Shown: positions 1-5,080, counted from the first letter of the stretch. The stretch is 5,725 nucleotides of DNA from Planctomycetaceae bacterium (GCA_031257725.1 JAIROD010000314.1:1-5725), one strand, 5' to 3'. Notes: generated from the letters alone by a model not told the origin. Numbers and translations: made by a program.

Positions 1-159
1 AATGATCAAAAAACCAAAAAGAAGCCGCCGTTGAATCATAACATTTGCCGCGTTATCGTAATACTTTTGACTGTTGATTGTGTAGGTCTATTACGTCAGT
101 CGCCGATATAAACGACTACTATTATCTCGATTCACCAGAAAAAGTCAATCAATAATGTT

Positions 160-189
160 TTGGCATCAAATTTCAGGAAATTTTGTAAT
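160..189 (+). promoter_or_regulatory. Candidate sigma-70-type promoter of the FAD oxidoreductase gene
   Basis: A -35-like TTGGCA (160-165, five of six to TTGACA) and a -10-like TGTAAT (184-189, five of six to TATAAT) are separated by 18 bases. Transcription would begin near 196, giving a leader of about 35 bases before the ATG at 232. The -10 box lies inside an inverted repeat (183-209). A weaker alternative, TTGACT at 67-72 with TATTAC at 89-94 and a 16-base spacer, sits further upstream. The rest of 1-231 holds no gene that I can support. Confidence 0.5.
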
Positions 190-209
190 ATATCAGTGGA
201 ATATTACAA
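183..209. promoter_or_regulatory. Inverted repeat, candidate operator over the -10 and start site
   Basis: TTGTAATAT (183-191) and ATATTACAA (201-209) are perfect 9-bp inverted repeats with a 9-base spacer, so the half-sites are 18 bp apart, close to two helical turns. This is a typical layout for a dimeric helix-turn-helix repressor site. It covers the candidate -10 box and the predicted transcription start, so binding there would block the FAD oxidoreductase promoter. A role as an RNA hairpin is less likely because the stem is very AT-rich. Confidence 0.4.
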
Positions 210-231
210 TAATCAATAGTCAACCAATCTC

Positions 232-1308
232 ATGTATGATGTGGCAATTGTAGGTGCAGGTCCGGCAGGAACAACATTAGCTCGGCTTTTGTCCGGGCGT
301 TGTCGAGTTCTATTGCTTCACCGCCAACGGAAAAAATGTTGCGGCGGTATTCTTACACCGGAATCACAAAAAATGTTGGCGAAACTCGATTTGGCTTTGC
401 CGCGTGAAGTGCTGGTCGATCCGCAACCGTATTGTGTTGCCGTTTGGGATTTGCAATCACAATTGGTTCGCCATTACGCCCGTCAGTACGCCAATATCGA
501 CCGCGACGCCTTTGATCGTTGGCTCATTTCGCTGATTCCTGCCAAAGTGGATATTCGAACCGATACGATTTATCGGCATTCTCAGCCTGTCGGTAACGAC
601 GGTTTTGACATTTTTTTTACGGAAAAAGAAGAAATTCGGTCAGAGCGTGTACGATTTTTGGTTGGAGCCGATGGTTCGGCTTCAACGGTTCGGCGTGAAT
701 TTTTCGCCGACCAACTAATCCCGAAACGTTATATCGCAATACAGGAATGGTTTGAATCGCCCAAAGTGTTACCGGAAAATTTTAAACAAATCGGAATTGA
801 TTTTCGAAATGATTATGTTGGAATATTTGATTCGGAAATTACCGATTTTTACGCATGGATGATTCCGAAAAATGAACAACTCATCTTCGGCGGCGCAATT
901 CCTTACGGTAACAAAACACAGGAAATGTTCGAACTGCTCCGAACAAAACTTAACAAAGCCGGATTTCACCTTGATTGTTCTTTTCGCCGTGAAGCGGGTT
1001 CATTGTTCCGACCCTTGAACCCCTTCTCCGTCTGTCTTGGATCGGAACGTGTTTTTTTGGTCGGTGAAGCCGCCGGATTGATTAGTCCCAGCTCCGCCGA
1101 AGGAATCAGTTCTGCGTTGACCAGTGCCTATTATCTCGCTCAAACATTCGGTTCCAAAGGATTCAATCTTTCGGCATACCATAAAAGTCTTCGCTTATTG
1201 AGAGGACAACTTTGGCTCAAAACAGTCAAAATACCGGTCATGTTTTATCCTTGGCTCCGAAAACAAGTTATGCTCACCGGTCTTACTGCATTGGATCGGG
1301 GATTGTGA
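232..1308 (+). CDS. FAD-dependent oxidoreductase, geranylgeranyl-reductase-like family (COG0644/FixC type)
   Basis: The 358-residue protein is a flavoprotein of the group that includes geranylgeranyl reductases and FixC-like enzymes, which typically reduce isoprenoid double bonds or pass electrons to quinone-like acceptors. The real substrate cannot be read from the sequence. It starts directly with the dinucleotide-binding fold: GAGPAG at residues 8-13 binds the FAD phosphates. A KCCGGIL motif (35-41) follows, then NIDRDAFDRWL (88-98). GADGSAS (145-151) and VGEAAGLISPSSAEGIS (277-293) are the second and third FAD contact motifs; the usual GD of the latter is GE here. The acid expected at the end of the second strand to hold the FAD ribose is replaced by H30-R31. 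There is no signal peptide, so it is cytosolic or peripheral to the membrane. No Shine-Dalgarno is visible before the ATG; the FAD fold beginning at residue 3 supports this start. Length and motifs look complete. Family is sure, substrate unknown. Confidence 0.9.
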   Translation: MYDVAIVGAGPAGTTLARLLSGRCRVLLLHRQRKKCCGGILTPESQKMLAKLDLALPREVLVDPQPYCVAVWDLQSQLVRHYARQYANIDRDAFDRWLISLIPAKVDIRTDTIYRHSQPVGNDGFDIFFTEKEEIRSERVRFLVGADGSASTVRREFFADQLIPKRYIAIQEWFESPKVLPENFKQIGIDFRNDYVGIFDSEITDFYAWMIPKNEQLIFGGAIPYGNKTQEMFELLRTKLNKAGFHLDCSFRREAGSLFRPLNPFSVCLGSERVFLVGEAAGLISPSSAEGISSALTSAYYLAQTFGSKGFNLSAYHKSLRLLRGQLWLKTVKIPVMFYPWLRKQVMLTGLTALDRGL

Positions 1309-1324
1309 TTGAGGGGGGGATAAT

Positions 1325-1385
1325 GGTTTGTGATTGGAATTTTCACAATAAATGTTAAAATTCGCCTGGTCATAAATCACAAGCC
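1325..1385. promoter_or_regulatory. Inverted repeat with candidate promoter between the FAD and radical SAM genes
   Basis: GGTTTGTGATT (1325-1335) pairs with AATCACAAGCC (1375-1385) over 11 positions with one G-U type mismatch; a further AAATCACA lies at 1388-1395. Between the arms is a candidate promoter: TTGGAA (1334-1339), a 16-base spacer, and TAAAAT (1356-1361, five of six to TATAAT). The gap of 101 bases and this signal suggest that the radical SAM gene may be transcribed on its own. No T-tailed hairpin terminator for the upstream gene is visible. Confidence 0.35.
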
Positions 1386-1409
1386 GCAAATCACATAAAA
1401 ATAGTTGCC

Positions 1410-2273
1410 ATGTCATCGATAGTACAACATCATCCGCGTCGTTTTCATACGTTTCATTATGTTTATCCTGTGGTGAGTCGTCGTTCGGGCGGGTTGTCGA
1501 TTGGAGTGAATCTGAGTCCGACGGCGTTATGTAATTTTTCATGTGTTTATTGTCAGGTGCTTGCCGAAAATCAGGAAAATGCCGCACGGAACGCCCATGC
1601 CGCAACATTGATCGATTCCGATTTACTTGAAACAGAATTACGGCAACTGATTGGTATGGTCAACGACGGTTCGCTATTCCGTAACACATGGCTTTCCCGT
1701 ACACCGTTGGAAAAACGGATATTGCGGGATATTGCGTTTAGCGGTGACGGCGAACCGACCTTATCGCCGCAATTTTCCAAAATTGTCCAAGGTGTTGCCG
1801 ACCTTCGCAGAGAAATTTGTACGGAAACCACAAAAATTGTTCTGATTACAAACGCAAGCACGCTTCATCGTCAATCGGTTACGAATACGCTGAAAACGTT
1901 GCTTGCCGACAATGGTGAAATCTGGGCAAAACTCGACGCCGGAACTGCCGATTATTTCCGAACAGTTTCACGTTCCGCCATACCCTACGAAAAAATTTTG
2001 ACGAATCTGACGGAATTTTCAAAAACCAATCCTGTGGTGATTCAATCCTGTTTTGCTTTATTGCACAATAAAGAACCGGACAATGAAGAAATCCGTCAAT
2101 ATGCGGAACGTTTGAAATTATTGGGGCAAGTGCAAAGAGTTCAGATTTACACTGTTGCCCGTCTCGCGCCGGAATCTTGGGTGTTGCCGCTTTCCAATGA
2201 ACAACTTGATAGGATTACCGAAACGGTACGAAAAATAACTGCTTTACCGGTTGATTCTTTTTATTCTGCGTAA
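1410..2273 (+). CDS. Radical SAM protein, COG0731-type Fe-S oxidoreductase
   Basis: The 287-residue protein is a radical SAM enzyme. The iron-sulfur cluster motif is CNFSCVYC, with cysteines C41, C45 and C48 in the standard CX3CX2C spacing and preceded by SIGVNLSPTAL. SGDGEPTL (111-118) is the SAM amino-group (GGE-like) motif of this subfamily, and LITNAS (145-150) and KLDAG (164-168) match later strands of the barrel. These features resemble COG0731, which includes relatives of the archaeal tRNA wyosine synthase TYW1. Bacterial members of this group mostly have no established substrate, so a tRNA role should not be assumed. There is no extra C-terminal cluster domain. The ATG has no clear Shine-Dalgarno; no better start is seen, as homologous sequence appears to begin near VSRRSGGLSIG at residue 22. 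It is a cytosolic, oxygen-sensitive enzyme by family. The neighbouring FAD gene does not reveal a shared pathway. Confidence 0.88.
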   Translation: MSSIVQHHPRRFHTFHYVYPVVSRRSGGLSIGVNLSPTALCNFSCVYCQVLAENQENAARNAHAATLIDSDLLETELRQLIGMVNDGSLFRNTWLSRTPLEKRILRDIAFSGDGEPTLSPQFSKIVQGVADLRREICTETTKIVLITNASTLHRQSVTNTLKTLLADNGEIWAKLDAGTADYFRTVSRSAIPYEKILTNLTEFSKTNPVVIQSCFALLHNKEPDNEEIRQYAERLKLLGQVQRVQIYTVARLAPESWVLPLSNEQLDRITETVRKITALPVDSFYSA

Positions 2274-2328
2274 ATACCTCTGTACTCTCCAAAAAAAAAT
2301 CAATCGAAAAATCGTAACTATTCAGTCG

Positions 2329-2403
2329 CGATTCTATTGTTTGTCATTAGGCTAATAATTACAGTAACTGTCTATTTTGTTTAAAATAGAGTATCTATTC
2401 ACA
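2329..2403. repeat. 75-base segment found only in the left arm of the palindrome
   Basis: On the right, the 16-bp outer arm runs directly into the inner arm (CAGTCGATTGG when read inverted). On the left the same junction is interrupted by 75 bases. CG flanks the segment on both sides (2327-2328 and 2404-2405), and CGATT occurs at 2329-2333 and 2404-2408. The segment is AT-rich and contains an 8-bp stem TCTATTTT/AAAATAGA (2371-2378 and 2383-2390) with a 4-base loop. It is either a small insertion on the left or a deletion on the right. Confidence 0.5.
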
Positions 2404-2447
2404 CGATTGGAAGTTTTACATTTTGCGATTGATTTATTCCAACGAAC

Positions 2448-2463
2448 AACCCCTTTAGGGGTT
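2448..2463. repeat. CCCC-TTTA-GGGG hairpin, copy 1
   Basis: AACCCC (2448-2453), loop TTTA, GGGGTT (2458-2463): a perfect 6-bp stem. It is the first of four copies of the same small palindrome in the composite repeat; the two left copies have a TTTA loop and the two right copies a TAAA loop, as expected if the halves are inverted copies. Confidence 0.7.
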
Positions 2464-2474
2464 CGACGTGAATA

Positions 2475-2496
2475 ACCGCCGGTTTCAACCGGCGGT
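2475..2496. repeat. GC-rich perfect hairpin in the left arm
   Basis: ACCGCCGGTT (2475-2484) and AACCGGCGGT (2487-2496) are perfect 10-bp inverted repeats with only TC between them. The matching site in the right arm (2596-2630) is decayed: ACCGCCGGTT at 2596-2605 remains, but its partner is now AACTGGCGGCGGTT (2617-2630) with about eleven bases in between. The left copy therefore looks closer to the original unit. Confidence 0.7.
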
Positions 2497-2515
2497 AACG
2501 GACGCACATCCACCT

Positions 2516-2533
2516 CAACCCCTTTAGGGGTTG
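2516..2533. repeat. CCCC-TTTA-GGGG hairpin, copy 2
   Basis: CAACCCC (2516-2522), loop TTTA, GGGGTTG (2527-2533): a perfect 7-bp stem at the inner end of the left arm. Confidence 0.7.
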
Positions 2534-2557
2534 TCCAATAGATCGTGCGTTTTGTGG

Positions 2558-2577
2558 TCAACCCCTAAAGGGGTTGA
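2558..2577. repeat. CCCC-TAAA-GGGG hairpin, copy 3
   Basis: TCAACCCC (2558-2565), loop TAAA, GGGGTTGA (2570-2577): a perfect 8-bp stem at the inner end of the right arm, the mirror of copy 2. Confidence 0.7.
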
Positions 2578-2640
2578 GGTGGTTGTGCGTCCGTTACCGC
2601 CGGTTCAGTATCTACTAACTGGCGGCGGTTATTCACGTTG

Positions 2641-2656
2641 AACTCCTAAAGGGGTT
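2641..2656. repeat. CCCC-TAAA-GGGG hairpin, copy 4 (one substitution)
   Basis: AACTCC (2641-2646), loop TAAA, GGGGTT (2651-2656). It mirrors copy 1 with one C-to-T change that still allows a G-U pair in RNA. Confidence 0.65.
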
Positions 2657-2769
2657 GTTGCTTATAATAAATCAATCGCAAAATGTAAAAACCTCCAATC
2701 GACTGAATAGTTACGGGGGTTCAATGTTCATGATTTGGGGAGAATGTTGAAGTGGTTAGGGAAAAGGTC

Positions 2770-2800
2770 TAATAGTTAATAGTTAATAGTTAATAGTTAA
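2770..2800. repeat. Perfect 7-bp tandem repeat (AATAGTT, four copies plus flanks)
   Basis: Four exact copies of AATAGTT run from 2771 to 2798, with one extra matching base before and two after (2770-2800). The array is AT-only except for one G per unit. It may be a slippage-prone microsatellite or a set of iterated protein-binding sites; with a 7-bp period it would not place sites on one helix face. It ends exactly where the adjacent stem-loop begins. Confidence 0.85.
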
Positions 2801-2867
2801 CGACGGGATTTAGCCTGTGTTTTGGGGTTAAGGTCGAACAACGCGGGGCAAGCCCACGCCGTTAACT
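2795..2867. repeat. Imperfect stem-loop, possible repeat or small RNA
   Basis: AGTTAACG (2795-2802) and CGTTAACT (2860-2867) are perfect 8-bp inverted repeats, and pairing continues weakly inwards. Within the loop, 2842-2858 can form a separate GC-rich hairpin around GGGGCAAGCCC. The region is clearly more GC-rich than its flanks. No promoter or terminator of its own is visible, so a transcribed RNA is speculative; a dispersed intergenic repeat is equally likely. Confidence 0.35.
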
Positions 2868-3011
2868 TTCGGTAAATTCTGAATTATGAGAGATGCCCAA
2901 TCGTTATCCCAAAACCACAAAACGCTCCCGTTGATCACACAAAATTCTAAAACAAACTGAAAATCTTATCTATTTTAACACATCCGTTTGTGAATGCTTA
3001 TGAACGCTGGG

Positions 3012-3078
3012 AAAAAATGAGAAAAAATACAAAAAAATCATTTTTTTTGCCAAATTCGGATAGGAGAAAAAAAAAAAA
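3012..3078. promoter_or_regulatory. Phased A/T tracts, predicted curved DNA or UP-like region
   Basis: Four tracts follow one another at about one helical turn: A6 at 3012-3017, A6 at 3022-3027, A7 at 3031-3037 and T8 at 3041-3048, with centres about 10 bases apart. An A12 tract (3067-3078) follows just before the -10 box. Phased A-tracts cause intrinsic bending, and AT-rich DNA at this distance upstream of a start site is where polymerase alpha-CTDs bind (UP elements). Confidence 0.6.
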
Positions 3079-3079
3079 T

Positions 3080-3088
3080 TGCTATGAT
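3080..3088 (+). promoter_or_regulatory. Extended -10 promoter of the downstream operon
   Basis: TGCTATGAT (3080-3088) fits the extended -10 pattern TGnTATAAT, with TATGAT as the hexamer (five of six). No good -35 lies 16-18 bases upstream, which is common for extended -10 promoters and would make the upstream A/T tracts more important. Transcription would start near 3094-3096, about 85 bases before the first ATG. Confidence 0.5.
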
Positions 3089-3181
3089 AGTGTAAATTTA
3101 TTGCGGCATTACTTTTAACATTGGGCGTTGGAAGTCCGGTTTTGTCCTTTTGCCGTTATTTTTACTTTAGATAGTAATTCA

Positions 3182-3361
3182 ATGACTGAAACTAAAATCA
3201 TTCACCCCGTTTGTAAAAAAAATAGTTTAACAATCCAGCAATGGATTGTGTTGATGTTTTCATTCCTGCTTGGTATTGCTGCTGTCCTTACCGTTGATAA
3301 ACTTTTTATCGCGGATTCCTCACCGGTTGGCTCCGTTCACGCGGCGGTCTCACAACCTTGA
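3182..3361 (+). CDS. Small single-pass membrane protein, function unknown
   Basis: I do not recognise a family. With the ATG at 3182 the product has 59 residues: a short polar N-terminus with K5, K12 and K13, one hydrophobic helix at about residues 19-38 (WIVLMFSFLLGIAAVLTV), and a short polar tail rich in Ser, Ala and Val. The positive residues before the helix suggest the N-terminus is cytoplasmic and the tail outside. The open frame extends upstream to a TTG at 3128, but that would add 18 residues with no helix or Shine-Dalgarno support, so the ATG is preferred. No strong ribosome site precedes either. It lies 82 bases before the alpha-CTD gene, and no strong promoter was found between them, so it is probably the first gene of the operon. 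A short secreted peptide cleaved after the hydrophobic stretch is an alternative. Confidence 0.55.
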   Translation: MTETKIIHPVCKKNSLTIQQWIVLMFSFLLGIAAVLTVDKLFIADSSPVGSVHAAVSQP

Positions 3362-3432
3362 CCGCAAAAAATACGCAGGAAAAAAATTGTTAAAAAACAA
3401 ATTAGATAAAATTAAACAACCCTAATTTTCAT

Positions 3433-3436
3433 GGAG
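3433..3436 (+). promoter_or_regulatory. Ribosome binding site of the alpha-CTD gene
   Basis: GGAG at 3433-3436, extended by GAA, lies seven bases before the ATG at 3444. It fixes this start and contrasts with the three upstream genes, which lack a visible Shine-Dalgarno. Confidence 0.7.
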
Positions 3437-3443
3437 AAATACA

Positions 3444-3725
3444 ATGGGAACACGTATTCCATTAGATAAATCGTACATCGAACAGAAAAAATTAGAAAAA
3501 AAACTCGAACTCAGTACGGCAGAAATCGGACTTTCCGTCCGAACAACCAACTGCCTCGATGAACAAGGAATTTGTACCGTTGGCGATTTGTTGGCTTGTC
3601 ATCGGGAAGACCTCTTAAAAATTGCGAATTTTGGCGAAAAAACGTTGGAAGAAGTCTATAAAGCCCTTGAAAAATTGGGATTTATTCGTGCTGACCGCCG
3701 TCCTCCAACGGCAAAATCAGCATGA
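3444..3725 (+). CDS. Stand-alone RNA polymerase alpha-subunit C-terminal-domain protein
   Basis: The 93-residue protein is essentially one alpha-CTD (residues about 22-80) with a charged Lys/Glu-rich N-terminal lead and a basic tail (RADRRPPTAKSA). By alignment to E. coli RpoA, the residues that touch UP-element DNA are kept: R265, N268 and C269 correspond to R33, N36 and C37 in SVRTTNCL, and G296, K298 and S299 correspond to G64, K66 and T67 in NFGEKTLEE. The N-terminal dimerisation and polymerase-assembly domain is absent, and the protein is less than a third of RpoA length, so it is not the core subunit. Such free-standing alpha-CTDs are known in planctomycete genomes but their job is not established; DNA binding in the minor groove of AT-rich sites is the natural expectation. 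A GGAG seven bases upstream fixes the start. Its stop lies eight bases before the next gene, so the two are co-transcribed. It could regulate its own operon. Confidence 0.85.
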   Translation: MGTRIPLDKSYIEQKKLEKKLELSTAEIGLSVRTTNCLDEQGICTVGDLLACHREDLLKIANFGEKTLEEVYKALEKLGFIRADRRPPTAKSA

Positions 3726-3733
3726 GGTGAACG

Positions 3734-5080
3734 GTGTTTGACAATTCTTCCAGCTTTTCCGGTCATTCCATTTCAAATAATTCCGGCACTGTCCGAAGGG
3801 AACGACCATCACGATTGCCCCGGCATCGCTGGGGTGAACCGATTTTTTCTGCAATTATTCTCCTTACCGGACTCATCGTCTTTTTCATCCAACTCTGGAC
3901 TTGGGCAATCCCGCAACTAACACTCTATCATGAGTTTATATCATCTCACGGAACAATCGTTGAAACGAAAATTGCCGAAATAACCCGCGATACGGTTACT
4001 GTGTTCAGACCGGAAATTCTGCTGGAACATCAGGTTCAAGGTGTTTCCTACCGTGTCTGGACTTTCGACTTGCGAACCTTGAAACCCAAAGAAGGTTTTG
4101 TCGCCGATAAACAACTTGCAGAATCCGCATTGGTTCCGTTTCAACCCGGTCAATCAATCAAATGTTGGTATCGTACCGATCATCCTGAAGAAGTGGTTGT
4201 TGTTTGGAAAAGTACTGTTTGGGGTTGGTTTTTCCTACTTCTTTCGTTTTCATTGATTGTTTCAGGGTTGATTGGTTTTGTGCAATCTTTCCGATTGGTT
4301 GCAGTTTCTGAGGAACGGAAAGCCGCCGGAGCAATCTCTGCTTCTTCATCCCGCGATAACTCACAACGTTTTGATTGTCCCACCGTTCCGGATATTCGAA
4401 TTATCAGTGAAAGTCCGGGAACTCATTTGGCATTTCGCCTGCCGCTTGGAAATCAACCGATTTTTCCGCTGGTCGGTTTGACCTTGTTTACTTTGGCGTG
4501 GTTTATTATCTCCATTGGAATTATGTTTCACTCTTTCATCTATCCGGCCGAAAACAGATCGGATCAAGTTATTGGAGTTGTGTTTCGCGGTTTATTTTGC
4601 GGAGTGGGAATCATTCTTTTTGTCAATGTGATACACCGATTGCTTCTTGAGTTCCGTTTAGGACCGATATTGCTGGAGATATCAGATCATCCGTTGTATC
4701 CGGGTCGAAAATACCGCGTTTTGCTCCAACAGTCCGGCATTTTGAGATTTGACCATTTTTCGGTTGACCTTGTTTGTGAAGAAATTGCACGATTCCGGCA
4801 AGGTACAGATACTGTAACAAACCGCAAGTATGTTTTTCGTCAAACAATTTTCAGCCGAAACGATTTCGAAACAACACCGAATTTACCGCTTCGTCAGGAA
4901 TTTTTTTTACAACTTCCCATTGACGCGATGCATTCGTTTCGCGGAGAAAACAACGAAATTCTTTGGAAAATCGATCTTCACGTGCAAATTGTCGGCAAAC
5001 CTGAAATTCGTCGTGAATGTCCAATGGTTGTTCGTCCGGTGGTGCTGAACGATTTGACATTGGAAGGAGGAGGATTATGA
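3734..5080 (+). CDS. Four-helix membrane protein with DUF3592-like loop and arrestin-like C-terminal domain
   Basis: The 448-residue protein has predicted membrane helices at about 36-59, 154-176, 243-270 and 279-303. Between the first two lies a domain with DUF3592 features: HGTIVETKI (72-80), a central VQGVSYRVW stretch (101-109), and near its end FQPGQSIKCWYRTDHPEEVVVV (136-157), the usual 'G-x-x-v-x-v-x-Y-x-p-x-x-P' finish. After the fourth helix, 310-440 resembles an arrestin-type beta-sandwich: ILLEISDHPLYPGRKYRV, an acidic CEE near 358, FFLQLPIDAM, and a terminal ILWKIDLHVQIVG strand. The function is unknown; a membrane sensor or scaffold is inferred. The start is GTG at 3734: an in-frame TGA at 3728-3730 stops any upstream extension and GAGGTGA (3724-3730) offers a ribosome site inside the previous gene's end. 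Its stop overlaps the next start. The arrestin assignment is from pattern, not from a search. Confidence 0.75.
   Translation: MFDNSSSFSGHSISNNSGTVRRERPSRLPRHRWGEPIFSAIILLTGLIVFFIQLWTWAIPQLTLYHEFISSHGTIVETKIAEITRDTVTVFRPEILLEHQVQGVSYRVWTFDLRTLKPKEGFVADKQLAESALVPFQPGQSIKCWYRTDHPEEVVVVWKSTVWGWFFLLLSFSLIVSGLIGFVQSFRLVAVSEERKAAGAISASSSRDNSQRFDCPTVPDIRIISESPGTHLAFRLPLGNQPIFPLVGLTLFTLAWFIISIGIMFHSFIYPAENRSDQVIGVVFRGLFCGVGIILFVNVIHRLLLEFRLGPILLEISDHPLYPGRKYRVLLQQSGILRFDHFSVDLVCEEIARFRQGTDTVTNRKYVFRQTIFSRNDFETTPNLPLRQEFFLQLPIDAMHSFRGENNEILWKIDLHVQIVGKPEIRRECPMVVRPVVLNDLTLEGGGL
5064..5073 (+). promoter_or_regulatory. Strong ribosome binding site of the last gene
   Basis: AAGGAGGAGG (5064-5073) holds a full AAGGAGG core six bases before the ATG at 5077. 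It is the strongest Shine-Dalgarno in the window and settles the start of the last gene against an earlier in-frame ATG at 5017. Confidence 0.8.

Larger units (their letters stand above)
2313..2715. repeat. Long imperfect palindrome, MITE-like or REP/BIME-like composite repeat
   Basis: The outermost arms are perfect 16-bp inverted repeats, CGTAACTATTCAGTCG at 2313-2328 and its complement at 2700-2715. Inside them, 2404-2533 pairs with 2559-2701 over about 130 bases, at close to nine in ten positions when aligned by eye. The centre is a 25-base spacer (2534-2558). Left and right differ by a 75-base segment present only on the left (2329-2403) and by a short expansion on the right near 2606-2620. 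As RNA or single-stranded DNA this would fold into one very long hairpin carrying smaller hairpins. No transposase gene is present, so it would be a non-autonomous element mobilised in trans, or the product of an inverted duplication. No clear target-site duplication was found. Confidence 0.75.
2274..3181. other. Repeat-rich non-coding region
   Basis: No gene is supported in these 908 bases. From left to right it holds a long imperfect palindrome (2313-2715), a 7-bp tandem repeat (2770-2800), an imperfect stem-loop (2795-2867), a plain stretch with no clear signal (2868-3010), phased A/T tracts (3012-3078), and an extended -10 promoter followed by an untranslated leader of about 85 bases. The only open frame within the palindrome, on the - strand at 2352-2561, reads through the repeat hairpins and is not a convincing protein. 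Confidence 0.7.

Noticed and set aside
2..111. Tail of an upstream coding region entering the window
   Set aside because: Frame 1 is open to a TAA at 109-111 and frame 2 reads ten codons from an ATG at 2 to a TGA at 32-34, but both are too short to tell from chance and show no motif.
1195..1608. Open frame of 137 codons on the - strand
   Set aside because: It overlaps both the end of the FAD gene and the start of the radical SAM gene, has a low-complexity polar composition and no recognisable motif. The two + strand genes explain the region.
2352..2561. Open frame of 69 codons on the - strand with repeated 'TPKGV' words
   Set aside because: The repeated words are translations of the CCCC-TTTA-GGGG hairpins. 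It is a by-product of the repeat and not a protein family.
2313..2800. CRISPR array
   Set aside because: The repeats are inverted, not direct with regular spacers, and the only direct repeat (2770-2800) has a 7-base unit without spacers.
3031..3048. A7-TCA-T8 as an intrinsic terminator
   Set aside because: The stem would be A-T only with a 3-base loop and no GC pairs, too weak for termination. It fits better as part of the phased A/T tracts.
3128..3181. TTG start extending the small membrane protein by 18 residues
   Set aside because: No ribosome site precedes it and the added residues carry no recognisable feature; the ATG at 3182 gives a normal positive-then-hydrophobic membrane topology.
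5017..5076. Earlier in-frame ATG for the last gene
   Set aside because: It lies 60 bases inside the upstream gene without a ribosome site, whereas the ATG at 5077 has AAGGAGG at ideal distance and an ATGA overlap.
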